64,000 nucleotides of DNA, taken from NCBI GenBank assembly GCA_965601825.1, contig OZ271839.1, forward strand, positions 682,001 to 746,000, in the 5' to 3' direction. The position numbers and the translations under genes are program-made. How positions within the stretch are numbered: position 1 is the first letter of the stretch; each line of letters begins with the position of its first letter. Below, piece after piece: positions 43,301 through 52,117 of the stretch. Below the pieces are notes generated by a model. It had not been told where the DNA came from. It did not search any database and was given only the letters and a program-made list of their open reading frames with translations. The DNA is from HXMU1420-13 sp965601825 (GTDB lineage Bacteria > Bacteroidota > Rhodothermia > Balneolales > Balneolaceae).

Positions 43301-44506
43301 ATGAAACATCTCAAAAGAACACTGCTGATCGGCTTTTTGAGCATATTTTTAGCACCGACGCTAATGGCTCAAAACATCGACGCAAATCGCATGAACCGGG
43401 ACATCAAAATAATGGAAAATATTTTGAACGAACTGTTCCGCACACAATCACAAGTTACCTCAGAAGGAACTATTTATTTATCAAATGCAGGGAGTAGACG
43501 CGGTGGTATCAGGGGAACCTACCTCAAAGATTTCGGCATCATTTTTATGATTCCAGGTGCCAGTGTATTTCCAAATAGCCTTCGTGTGAATGGTCAAAAC
43601 GGATTCATGTTTTTCTACTCCACAGATGATAATTCTGATAATAGTTCACGGGAAATTGATGAAGATGCAATTAAAAACCGTATGTCCGAATTCTTAACCG
43701 ATTATGGTTCAACTATTGGCCAGCTTCAGGATGATGAAAACATCATGGTAATTTTTGGATCAGGTGAAGATACAAGACGATCCATGTTAGTTGGCTATGT
43801 TGATGCAAATGGTAATAGTAGTTTTCAGAGAGAAACCGATGATGCCCTTCCAATTATTTCTGCATCTGTAACTATGAAAGATTTAAACGATTACCGCCGC
43901 GGTAGTCTCAATGCTGATCAAATACAGCAACGTATCAGATTTGCTAACTCAGAAGACAAAGAGTACATGGATTTGAAAGTTATGAGTAACATTTTTGAAA
44001 CAGGCCTTAAAGAAAACAGCGAAGATGCTTATAGAATGAGTGGAGGGATTAGCCACATTATGTTAGATAATTTTGGTGCCATTTTTAGCTTTGATGTACG
44101 TTTTGGCTCTAGCATAGATTTCGTGTATGGTAGATTGGCTTCAACATTACGAGGAACAAGAGTAATGCAAGAACGGAGGGCTAGATTACCCCAAGGTTCG
44201 GAAGCTATGAGTGAAGAAATGAAGTCTTTACAAGAGCAAGCAGATGAACTTGAAGCAAAGATGCTTGAAGCCTATGATGATTTAAAATCAAATATTGCTG
44301 AGTATCTTGTTGATTATGGAAGAACTTTAAGTTCTGTAGATTCAGATCAATTCATATTGACCAGTGTTAATGTCTCCTCAGGTGGAGCTGAGGGCATTCC
44401 TGAACGAGTTGATATTCAGATTAAGAAATCGGTATTAGAGCAATTGGATAGAGGAAGAATATCCAGAGATGATGCTATCAAAGCTGTTTCGATAACTGAG
44501 TATTGA
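43301..44506 (+). CDS. Exported hypothetical protein of the sigma/anti-sigma operon
   Basis: A 401-residue periplasmic protein: signal peptide ending LAPTLMAQ. It is not recognised. The body has two related halves: each contains a KNRMSEFLTDYGSTIGQLQDDE-like unit (the second reads KSNIAEYLVDYGRTLSSVDSDQFI), suggesting an internal duplication. It starts 4 bp after the anti-sigma stop, so it is almost certainly co-expressed. A role in sensing the envelope signal or as the main target of the sigma factor is inferred. Confidence 0.75.
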   Translation: MKHLKRTLLIGFLSIFLAPTLMAQNIDANRMNRDIKIMENILNELFRTQSQVTSEGTIYLSNAGSRRGGIRGTYLKDFGIIFMIPGASVFPNSLRVNGQNGFMFFYSTDDNSDNSSREIDEDAIKNRMSEFLTDYGSTIGQLQDDENIMVIFGSGEDTRRSMLVGYVDANGNSSFQRETDDALPIISASVTMKDLNDYRRGSLNADQIQQRIRFANSEDKEYMDLKVMSNIFETGLKENSEDAYRMSGGISHIMLDNFGAIFSFDVRFGSSIDFVYGRLASTLRGTRVMQERRARLPQGSEAMSEEMKSLQEQADELEAKMLEAYDDLKSNIAEYLVDYGRTLSSVDSDQFILTSVNVSSGGAEGIPERVDIQIKKSVLEQLDRGRISRDDAIKAVSITEY

Positions 44507-44534
44507 TTGAGTTACCTGGTGTTCAGGTATTGAA

Positions 44535-44573
44535 GTGTTAAAGTGTTTGATTAACTTACAAACACTTTAACAC
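44535..44573. repeat. 15-bp perfect inverted repeat between convergent genes
   Basis: GTGTTAAAGTGTTTG (44535-44549), a 9-base loop, and CAAACACTTTAACAC (44559-44573). It lies between the rightward sigma-operon gene and leftward aat, where a bidirectional terminator would be expected. No T-run follows on either strand. More GTGTT/AACAC repeats flank it. Confidence 0.7.
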
Positions 44574-44598
44574 AACAACACTCGAACACTTTTACACA

Positions 44599-45183
44599 CT
44601 AAAGCCTGAATCTACACTTCTTTCCCATAGCCTCTTCTAGAAGGAGTTCATATTCGGGTTTTTTAATTTCTACACAACCAAATCTCCCTAAATGGTCTGT
44701 ATAAAATTGAGTGTCCCATAACAAAAAACCGTTCTTCTTTAGAATTTGGTGACAATAATAAAGTGCTACTTTATCGGCTTCTTGTTCCACTTTAAACATG
44801 CTTTCACCAAAAAAAGCGGCATTTAAATGTACTCCATAGAGCCCACCAATTAATTTTTCTTCTTTGTAGACTTCTACAGAATGTGCATGCCCATATTGAT
44901 GTAACACATCATAGGAATTGATTATCAGATCATTGATCCATGTATCATCCCGATCCGCACACTTTTCAAGAACATCCCGAAATCGGTTATTAATCTTAAT
45001 TGAAAATCTCCTTGTTCGAATTAAGCGTTGTACATTTTTGGATACATGAAATTCATCAAGTGGGATTATTCCGCGCTTATTTGCAGAAAACCAATCCACA
45101 AACTCCGATTCCCGTGACTCTGCCATTGGGAATATCCCTTGTTCATAAGCAGCAAGCAGAGTTTCAGGGTGGATTATTTGCAA
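44599..45183 (-). CDS. aat: Leucyl/phenylalanyl-tRNA-protein transferase
   Basis: A 194-residue enzyme that adds Leu or Phe to N-terminal Arg/Lys, marking proteins for Clp degradation by the N-end rule. Signature segments are EQGIFPMAE, FSANKRGIIPL, DDTWINDLIINSYDVLHQYGHAHSVEVYK, IGGLYGVHLNAAFFGESMF and LWDTQFYTDHLGRFG. The start codon appears to be TTG (45183): no ATG is in frame upstream before a stop, and the first residues match the short family N-terminus. It lacks the N-terminal extension of some proteobacterial versions. Terminates convergently with the operon to the left. Confidence 0.92.
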   Translation of the reverse strand: MQIIHPETLLAAYEQGIFPMAESRESEFVDWFSANKRGIIPLDEFHVSKNVQRLIRTRRFSIKINNRFRDVLEKCADRDDTWINDLIINSYDVLHQYGHAHSVEVYKEEKLIGGLYGVHLNAAFFGESMFKVEQEADKVALYYCHQILKKNGFLLWDTQFYTDHLGRFGCVEIKKPEYELLLEEAMGKKCRFRL

Positions 45184-45201
45184 ACTTGGGCAACTTAAAA
45201 A

Positions 45202-45669
45202 TTATAGATATCCCATTATGTCAAAACCCACCTTAATTGAGATGTAGTTAGACTCAAATAAATCATCTACCCCATAGCTAACAGCTACATTAAATGGCCG
45301 GAAATAAAGCCCACCGGTAATACCATAATTCAGACTAGTTTCATTCTCGGAAATATCATTTAGATTACTATCGAAATTATTTCTGGTTAGTGAATAACCT
45401 CCCACATGTGGACCGACATATACCGAAGTGCCAAAATCATTTACTAAATAAATCATATATCCGATTCTGCCACCAAACATAGAATTTGAATTATCTCCAA
45501 GATCAGGGCTTCCGCCAAATAATTCGATATCGATATTATTTGCCAGAATACCTCCCATAAAAAGTTCGTAGTCATCACTTTGTACAGCGCCGAGATTAAC
45601 AACAACATTTTGAGCCTGCACATTGTATGTAAGGCATGTAATAAAGAAGAAAAGAAATAGTCGTTTCAT
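45202..45669 (-). CDS. Small exported beta-barrel-like protein
   Basis: A 155-residue exported protein: signal peptide ending YNVQAQ. The mature part alternates short beta-strands with aromatic ends (GRIGYMIYLVNDFGTSVYVGPHVGGYSL, YGITGGLYFRPFNVAVSYGVDD, YISIKVGFDIM) as in outer-membrane barrel-like proteins. No family name can be attached. It lies 47 bp downstream of the metalloprotease gene on the same strand and 18 bp upstream of aat. Confidence 0.6.
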   Translation of the reverse strand: MKRLFLFFFITCLTYNVQAQNVVVNLGAVQSDDYELFMGGILANNIDIELFGGSPDLGDNSNSMFGGRIGYMIYLVNDFGTSVYVGPHVGGYSLTRNNFDSNLNDISENETSLNYGITGGLYFRPFNVAVSYGVDDLFESNYISIKVGFDIMGYL

Positions 45670-45716
45670 AATAATTGGTTTTATTAATGTAGTTGAAGAT
45701 ACATTTTGGACAAATT

Positions 45717-48134
45717 TTAGTGATTACAGTATAAATGAAACCCTCCCGAACCAATCGGTGAACCAGGTGGTGGAGATAATGTTCCGGGCATATCAAATTC
45801 TTCCGGGTCATCTAAATAACTATCAATCATCATGGCCGCTTGTAAGGCAACTACATCGCCATCACGTTCTTCAAGCATGTCCAGTAAATCGCTTAACTTG
45901 CCAAAAACAATTGCTTTGGTGAGTGGATTTGTTTGATCAGAAGCATGAAGTCGAATCATATTAACGACTACAAGATGATTGACCACTTTTTGAATAGCAT
46001 CATGATAGTCATTTCTGAAATTTCGCTCCCAGCTATGTTCGATGATTTCATCAATTACTTCTTCTAAGCTTAAATTGCCCTCTCTGGCACTATATTCAAC
46101 TAATCGATTTGCTCTGTTTGGATTTAAAATCAAACTCAATGGTGCATTTGCTGCAGTTTGAGCAATACTAAGTGCGTCCATCGCGGGACCGGTATTTCCT
46201 CGGAAAAGTTCACGAGTTGACGGGATACCAGCAGGTCGTGTTGGGATTAAATCCAATACATTTTCTGGTAATGCCAACACTTCAGGGTCTATTGTTTTCA
46301 ACATTTCATCTAGTGCTTTTTCTTGAGTCCTCCTATCAACAATCTCCGGGTTTGGCTGATTGTCTCCTTTGATTTTGTATGTATAATCCAGCCCTCCAAT
46401 CAATTTAACAGTTCCTTCGAGTTGATATCTGTGGAATAAATAAATTGGTACCAGAACATCATGAAGCATAGTCATCGGAGTTCCATCAGGAATATTTGCT
46501 TCACCAAAGTTTTCGAGAGCAATTCGTCGCACTTCCAGAATGTGAGAAAGTTGACTTTCAACATCGGTTCCGTAATCCCAAAGATGTGCATATGGATGAG
46601 CACCACCCTGCGGACGGGCATCATTATCAGAAATATATCTTAGTCCGTCTGAATGGGCTTTTTCCAGAATTTCATTTAAGGCTTCAGTCTCATCAACTCC
46701 ATCAGGGAAATCCTGATATCCGAAAGCGATGGTTACTTTATCCCATTCACCCATTCCAACATCATATGCATCATCAAGACTCAACTTTCCATTAACGATA
46801 TCAACTTTTGGATGTGGGTAATCCATAACAGATTCACGACCATCAACACTAGAAGCAAAATTATGATAGATTCCCAATGTATGACCGATTTCATGGGCTG
46901 AAAGCTGACGAATTCTTGCTAAAGCCATTTCAAGCATTTCAGGGTTTTCTTCAGCACCCTCTTCAAAAGGAGCTAGTAAACCAGTTGCAATCATGTAATC
47001 CTGGCGAACTCTAAGTGAACCGAGTAAAACATTTCCTTTGATAATTTCTCCGGTCCTTGGGTCAACAACTGAACCACCATACGACCAACCTCTAGTTGAG
47101 CGATGCACCCAGTTGATTACGTTATAGCGAATATCCAGTGGATGAGCATCATCAGGTAAAACCTCAACCTGAAAAGCATTTTTATAACCGATCGCTTCAA
47201 AAGCCTCATTCCACCAACGAGCGCCATCTAGAAGAGCACTTCTTACAGGTTCCGGTGTTCCATTATCCAGGTAATAAATAATTGGCTCAACGGCTTCACT
47301 GATCTCAGCAGTTGGATCTTTTTTTTCCAAACGATGACGATTGATAAATTGAATCATCATTGGTTCATCAATTGGTGACGCATAATCCATGAATGATGTT
47401 GGATAAAAACCACCTCGAGGGTCAAACTTGCGCGGTTCATAATTGTCATCCGGTAACTCAATAAATGAGTGATGTTGACGGATTGTAATACTTGTAGGCG
47501 ATGGAACAACAGAACGAACCTGTCTACCGGGATTGCTGCCTGCAAAAGTAAGCATAGTTTCGAATTCAGTATTCTTTGGGAAATTGAAGGTTCCCTCTTT
47601 GTATAAGGTAGATCGGTTTTTATCCAACGAATAGTTTCCTTCTCCTCTCCCTCTTAATCGCCCAATCACATCATGCGCATCACGAATTAAATATGGAGTA
47701 AGATCTATTAAATAATTTCCGTCAGAAGCGGCTTCAATATTGAAGGCGGCTAAAACAGAGGAAGCAAACGCCTCTCTTACTGACTTCTTCTCCAATTCAT
47801 TATCCGATCTGGCAATGTAATCCAGGTTTGGTTGGATAAGAAAAAGCTTAGGACCACGCTTTTCGAAGTAAACAATACGCTCTCCACCTTGTTGGCTACG
47901 ATCAAGACCGATATCGTTAGATCCAACTCCGGCAGCTAAATAGTTTGCATAGAGGAATTCGAAATTTAGCTTGTCTACTACCAGCCATAGTTTGGCTTGA
48001 TCTTCATCGAAGTAGTAATCAAAAAAACCCTCTGTTTTTGTGAGTCCATCAGTTTTATCTGATATAGTAGGAGTTTGAGCCCAAAGATTAGTAGATATAA
48101 GTATCCCAAGAAGTAGTATCGATAGTCGCTTCAT
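45717..48134 (-). CDS. Exported zinc-dependent metalloprotease (DUF5117/DUF4953-like)
   Basis: An 805-residue exported enzyme: signal peptide ending STNLWAQ. The first ~300 residues match the DUF5117-type region (LWLVVDKLNFEFLYANYLAAGVGSNDIGLDR). The catalytic DUF4953-type part carries HEIGHTLGIYHNF, zinc His414, His418 and His424 region with Glu415 as base, preceded by GGSVVDPRTGEI. These large metalloproteases are widespread in Bacteroidota; their substrates are unknown. No sorting domain is present at the C-terminus, so it may stay in the periplasm. It ends in a small barrel-like gene's vicinity, same strand. Confidence 0.88.
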   Translation of the reverse strand: MKRLSILLLGILISTNLWAQTPTISDKTDGLTKTEGFFDYYFDEDQAKLWLVVDKLNFEFLYANYLAAGVGSNDIGLDRSQQGGERIVYFEKRGPKLFLIQPNLDYIARSDNELEKKSVREAFASSVLAAFNIEAASDGNYLIDLTPYLIRDAHDVIGRLRGRGEGNYSLDKNRSTLYKEGTFNFPKNTEFETMLTFAGSNPGRQVRSVVPSPTSITIRQHHSFIELPDDNYEPRKFDPRGGFYPTSFMDYASPIDEPMMIQFINRHRLEKKDPTAEISEAVEPIIYYLDNGTPEPVRSALLDGARWWNEAFEAIGYKNAFQVEVLPDDAHPLDIRYNVINWVHRSTRGWSYGGSVVDPRTGEIIKGNVLLGSLRVRQDYMIATGLLAPFEEGAEENPEMLEMALARIRQLSAHEIGHTLGIYHNFASSVDGRESVMDYPHPKVDIVNGKLSLDDAYDVGMGEWDKVTIAFGYQDFPDGVDETEALNEILEKAHSDGLRYISDNDARPQGGAHPYAHLWDYGTDVESQLSHILEVRRIALENFGEANIPDGTPMTMLHDVLVPIYLFHRYQLEGTVKLIGGLDYTYKIKGDNQPNPEIVDRRTQEKALDEMLKTIDPEVLALPENVLDLIPTRPAGIPSTRELFRGNTGPAMDALSIAQTAANAPLSLILNPNRANRLVEYSAREGNLSLEEVIDEIIEHSWERNFRNDYHDAIQKVVNHLVVVNMIRLHASDQTNPLTKAIVFGKLSDLLDMLEERDGDVVALQAAMMIDSYLDDPEEFDMPGTLSPPPGSPIGSGGFHLYCNH

Positions 48135-48211
48135 TGCTTAGAAGTAGATTTGAAGTTGATGCCGAAAGAACGGAGTTTCTAGGTAGATTTGAAAACGACT
48201 AAATGGTTTTT

Positions 48212-48988
48212 TTACACCTCTTGGATTTGTTTTTTAGACCATACTCCTGAATCAACTCTTAGTGCTTTAAAAGATATTATTAGACAAACTGCAATTATTA
48301 TTGTGATAGTTAGAAAGAATCCAATGATATCAAATTGAGCTGCGGCGCTTAGAAATTCAAATTCAACTGGATTATTTGACCGTTCTGGGTTTTTAAGAAG
48401 CAAGTTTATTGAGAAATGAAAAAAGCTAACTAGTAGAATATTTGATGTTCAAATCAATATGTAGCAAAACACCATTCCTACGGTAAAAGCTGATAAACTT
48501 TGCATTACGATACCTAAAGAGTATGTAGGGTATTTTATAACGTTAATAAGGTGTGCGAAACCAAAAATTGTTGAACAAATAATTAGTGTAAACAAAAGCG
48601 AGTACTTTGATTCCTTTATTTTTTGAAAAATAAGAGGTAATAATATTCCCCTAAACGCGAACTCTTCAGTTAAAGCTGCGAAGAAAGTAGTTGTGATTGC
48701 TAGAATACGAAATGACTTATAATTAAATGTTAGCAATAAAATTAAAGCACAAATTAAAATTACTCTAATCGTTAAGCTTATATCTGTAAAACCAAAATTG
48801 TAGTTATTGAAAAAAGTGAATATGAAGGAAAATAATATTACCGCTAAGATAACATCAGAGAATATTTTAACTGTGAAATAAGTCTCGTTGTTATTCACAA
48901 AAAAGTTTATGGCAGCTGCTTCTAGCAACTGCCATAAAATGAAGAGTACTATTGTTAGTACTATATATTTATAGTGATTTTTAATCAC
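48212..48988 (-). pseudogene. CPBP family intramembrane metalloprotease interrupted by one in-frame TGA
   Basis: Read through, the frame encodes a CPBP (CAAX/bacteriocin-processing, abortive-infection) protease with all three motifs: EEFAFRG (EExxxR), FGFAHLIN (FxxxH) and FFHFSIN (HxxxN). A TGA at 48449-48451 splits it after GMVFCYILI, so the first piece (48449-48988) lacks motif 3. The second piece continues in the same frame with TSNILLVSFFHFSINLLL and then another membrane helix, to 48212. There is no indel. Possible explanations are a recent nonsense mutation, a base error or readthrough. With the stop, the product of 179 residues would lack a metal ligand. Confidence 0.85.
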
Positions 48989-49080
48989 ATTACAAGTCTA
49001 ATTTTAACTTATTAGTAGAGTTAAATATATATAGATCTTTTAGGTGTCAAAAATTGACTTTACCCTTTGTATATTGATTT

Positions 49081-49722
49081 ATGCTAAAAAAGCTTTTTCC
49101 ATTTTTTAAATCCGGCGATGCATACGCATATCAGGGAATGCGGCAGTATTCAGTAGGTAATTACCTACAGGCCATAGAAAATTACTATAAAGCTCTAGAT
49201 AGGAAGTTGAAGATATATGATGATTATGAGATTTATGCGAAAATTGGATACTGCTATTGGCAACTTTATTTATTTGATAAATCCATCGATGCCTACAAAA
49301 AATCGATAGAGATAAATCCTAATTATCATAAGTCCTGGTCAGAGTTGGGGGTTTTCCATCGAAAGAATGGCAATTTCAAAGAAGCAGTGCGATGTTATGA
49401 GGAGGCTATTCGAATAAACCCTGATTATCCCGACATTCATACTAATTTAGGAGCGAATTATATTTACCTAAATGAGCCGGAAAAAGCGGTAGAAACATTA
49501 AAGAGAGCTATTGAACTTGATCCTTCTTTTTACGCCTCTTATTCAAATATGGCTCTTGCTTTGGCAATGTTGGGTAAATACGATGAAGCTGAAAAAACAG
49601 CAAAAAGAGCTGTAACTTTAGGATCAAAAAAAGGAAAAGAATTACAAGCAATAATTCGGGATTTACGCGACATGGATGATCCCGGATTTGATGCAAATAA
49701 CTGGATAATCTGGAATAATTAA
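49081..49722 (+). CDS. Tetratricopeptide repeat protein
   Basis: A 213-residue cytosolic protein with about five TPR units between residues 15 and 185. The third to fifth are near-canonical (WSELGVFHRKNGNFKEAVRCYEEAIRINPDYP, TNLGANYIYLNEPEKAVETLKRAIELDPSF, and SNMALALAMLGKYDEAEKTAKRAVTLG). No signal peptide and no extra domain. It is a scaffold or chaperone by analogy. The following Spo0M-like gene starts 9 bp after its stop. Confidence 0.87.
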   Translation: MLKKLFPFFKSGDAYAYQGMRQYSVGNYLQAIENYYKALDRKLKIYDDYEIYAKIGYCYWQLYLFDKSIDAYKKSIEINPNYHKSWSELGVFHRKNGNFKEAVRCYEEAIRINPDYPDIHTNLGANYIYLNEPEKAVETLKRAIELDPSFYASYSNMALALAMLGKYDEAEKTAKRAVTLGSKKGKELQAIIRDLRDMDDPGFDANNWIIWNN

Positions 49723-49730
49723 GAAACAAA

Positions 49731-50198
49731 ATGGGCATTTTTGATAAAGTAAAATCATTCGCAAACAAGATAACCGGTGGATCAGCAAAGGTTTTTGTGG
49801 AAGCCGATTCCATGAAGATTGGAGAACCGTTTCAGGTAAGGATCAAGGCTATGGTGAAAGATGAACCGATCCAAATTGATCGGGTTTATCTACAGGTTCA
49901 GGGACTGGAAGCTGTCAGGGTTCATGATACGGATATTCAACGTAGCCAAGATGGACAGACTCGATCAAGATCAGAGACCATTAATAGAACCCATCAAACA
50001 TATATTGATGAAATAAATGTGGCCGGACAAATGAATTTAGCCGCCACTATGACCTATGACTGGACGGAAGAAGTAATAATTCCCGAGTCAGCACAACCTA
50101 TTTATCTTGGAAGATATGCCCGCCATACCTATCGAATTAAAGCTGGTTTGGATATGGCAGGAAATGATCCAGATTCCGGCTGGGTGGAATTAAAGTGA
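49731..50198 (+). CDS. Spo0M-like arrestin-fold protein
   Basis: A 155-residue protein resembling the sporulation-control protein family with an arrestin-like beta-sandwich: MGIFDKVKSFANKITGGSAKVFVEADSM is the family-type start, then GEPFQVRIKAMVKDEPIQIDRVYLQVQ and a final YAYRIKAGLDM-like edge (RHTYRIKAGLDMAG). It is about half the length of the Bacillus protein. Function outside spore formers is not clear. It is coupled to the VOC gene downstream by a 4-base overlap. Confidence 0.7.
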   Translation: MGIFDKVKSFANKITGGSAKVFVEADSMKIGEPFQVRIKAMVKDEPIQIDRVYLQVQGLEAVRVHDTDIQRSQDGQTRSRSETINRTHQTYIDEINVAGQMNLAATMTYDWTEEVIIPESAQPIYLGRYARHTYRIKAGLDMAGNDPDSGWVELK

Positions 50199-50566
50199 GT
50201 GGCCCTGCCAAGTCCGGCGTTTTTATTTACTCGAATAATGTCACAGGGCTTTCTCAATTTTATGTGGATGTGCTGCTTGAAGCCAAAATCGTTTTTTCAA
50301 ATCATGAGATGGCGGTCATTAGTATACCAGATGGTCAGCTTGTGATTCATGCGCCGGATTTTGGAATATCACTGCAAAGCGATTCTAAATATCGAGAGAG
50401 CGCAATTAAGCCGTTTTTCACTGTGAGCGATATAAAATCAGCGCAAGACCTGATTCTGGAAAAAGGTGGAACTGCCGAACAAATGATCTTTCGTGGTCCG
50501 TACTTCAACGTTTGTAATGTCTCCGATCCCGAAGGAAATGTATTTATGATCAGGGAGTTCTTTTAA
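50195..50566 (+). CDS. VOC family (glyoxalase-like) protein
   Basis: A 123-residue single-module VOC-fold protein. It starts at GTG (50195), whose first four bases overlap the upstream stop (GTGA), which supports coupling. Features are SNNVTGLSQFYVDVLLEAKIVF, the beta-strand block with IPDGQLVIHAP and the final GPYFNVCNVSDPEGNVFMIREFF. VOC metal ligands are only partly visible. Substrate unknown; similar proteins detoxify or bind small molecules. Confidence 0.8.
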   Translation: MSGPAKSGVFIYSNNVTGLSQFYVDVLLEAKIVFSNHEMAVISIPDGQLVIHAPDFGISLQSDSKYRESAIKPFFTVSDIKSAQDLILEKGGTAEQMIFRGPYFNVCNVSDPEGNVFMIREFF

Positions 50567-50632
50567 GCTAAAATCGCAAATGCGACTTTTTGATGATTGT
50601 TGGTGTCCAATTGAAATAATAATTCAATTAAT

Positions 50633-52108
50633 ATGGCATCAAAATCTATTTTCGTTACGGTACTCTTTTTCGGATTAATACTTACATCCTCAATTAGTTG
50701 TACTCAAGCTCAACCCAAGACTGTATTAACAGCCGAAGATCTTATCAGTGATCTTGAAACCCTTCAATACTGGATTCATGAAGCTCATGGAGACCCATAT
50801 CGCTACACAAGCAAAGAAGAAATAGATCAACAATTCACGGCTTCTATCCAAAGAATTCAAGAAAATGATGGACTGATACTTGAAGAGTTTTTTCAAGAAA
50901 CAATGAAAATAATGGCTCTCTTAAAGGATGGTCATTCACAGGCCTTCATGCCTAATCTGGATCAAATTACGGGAAAGGTGTTTTTCCCTGTCTTAATTCG
51001 ATTCATAGATTATAAACCAATGGTGCTCTTTGATTTAAGTGGTAGTGATATTCCTGTTGGATCAGAACTCATTTCAATAAACTCAGAATCTGCAGAAAAT
51101 ATGTTCGCAGAGTTCTTTAACTACGTTCATGGCGATGGTAGCATCAAACTGTCTCGATATCGAAAAATGGAAAGTAATTTCTATTTAACCAGATTGATGA
51201 CGGTATTCGGGAAATCTAGCGAGACCTACCAAATAATTGTTAAAACCAAAGAAGGTGAGGAAAAGATGTTCAAGGTGAATGCACTGACTCAATCTCAGGC
51301 GAGATCTTCGATTAGTGCATATTCTTCAAGCAGGCCAAAGCCGTCACTTTTTAATTTGAGTATGAGTTCGGATGTAGAATTAGCAGCAGTTCTAAAAATC
51401 GGATCATTTAATACGCATCATTTTCAAGATGATTATCAAAAGTACACCAATCAGGTTGATGCATATTTTTATGAGATTAATTCGGCAGGTATTGAAAACC
51501 TGATTCTTGATTTGAGAGATAATACAGGAGGTGAAGATTCTTATGAAGCGTACTTACTGCGGTATCTGATGAGTGAACCTTTTAAGATGTATGGTCAATT
51601 AACCTTCAGAAAAGATGATTATAAGTTTCTTCCTGATGGCAAGCATTGGGATATTCCGGAAGCTGGTTTTAAGGCAAATAATCAGGGCTCATTTGACGCA
51701 ACCGAAGCTCTTTGGGATGCTGGTGAGTCAACCTTGGGAATACAACAACCACTGCAGAATAGATATCAAGGCAGACTTATTGTTCTAATTAATGCGCACA
51801 CTTTTTCAGCGGCATCTGGCATGGCTTCTTTTTTACATCACACAGAACGAGCAATTTTTGTTGGAGAGGAAACTGGTGGTAGTTATATCGGAAGTGTAGC
51901 AGGCTATAACCCAACATTCGACTTACCCAACACTCTGATAAATATAAATCTGCCATTGATGAATGTTCGACGACCATTTTTCAATGAAGCATGGACTGAT
52001 CGGGGAGTTCTCCCTGATATCCGGGTTGAACCTGAAATTCAGGATATCATTTCAGGTAATGATGTTGTACTCGAAGCTGCGCTAGATTACATCAATGAAC
52101 AATCATAA
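50633..52108 (+). CDS. Exported S41 family serine peptidase
   Basis: A 491-residue exported protein: hydrophobic start ending SSISCTQAQ, possibly with a lipobox (SISC, Cys about residue 23). The catalytic S41 domain has NLILDLRDNTGGED and the nucleophile region IVLINAHTFSAASGMASFL (Ser near residue 395), with GEETGGSY. A VFFPVLIRFIDYKPMVLFDLS segment takes the place of a PDZ-like part. Relatives cut C-terminal or unfolded peptides in the periplasm. It is preceded by a 66-bp gap and ends 10 bp from the convergent symporter gene. Confidence 0.85.
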   Translation: MASKSIFVTVLFFGLILTSSISCTQAQPKTVLTAEDLISDLETLQYWIHEAHGDPYRYTSKEEIDQQFTASIQRIQENDGLILEEFFQETMKIMALLKDGHSQAFMPNLDQITGKVFFPVLIRFIDYKPMVLFDLSGSDIPVGSELISINSESAENMFAEFFNYVHGDGSIKLSRYRKMESNFYLTRLMTVFGKSSETYQIIVKTKEGEEKMFKVNALTQSQARSSISAYSSSRPKPSLFNLSMSSDVELAAVLKIGSFNTHHFQDDYQKYTNQVDAYFYEINSAGIENLILDLRDNTGGEDSYEAYLLRYLMSEPFKMYGQLTFRKDDYKFLPDGKHWDIPEAGFKANNQGSFDATEALWDAGESTLGIQQPLQNRYQGRLIVLINAHTFSAASGMASFLHHTERAIFVGEETGGSYIGSVAGYNPTFDLPNTLININLPLMNVRRPFFNEAWTDRGVLPDIRVEPEIQDIISGNDVVLEAALDYINEQS

Positions 52109-52117
52109 AATCATGAG

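Noticed and set aside
48212..48403. Separate 63-residue membrane gene
   Set aside because: It is in phase with the CPBP gene upstream and contains its missing third motif once the TGA is read through, so it is a fragment of that gene.
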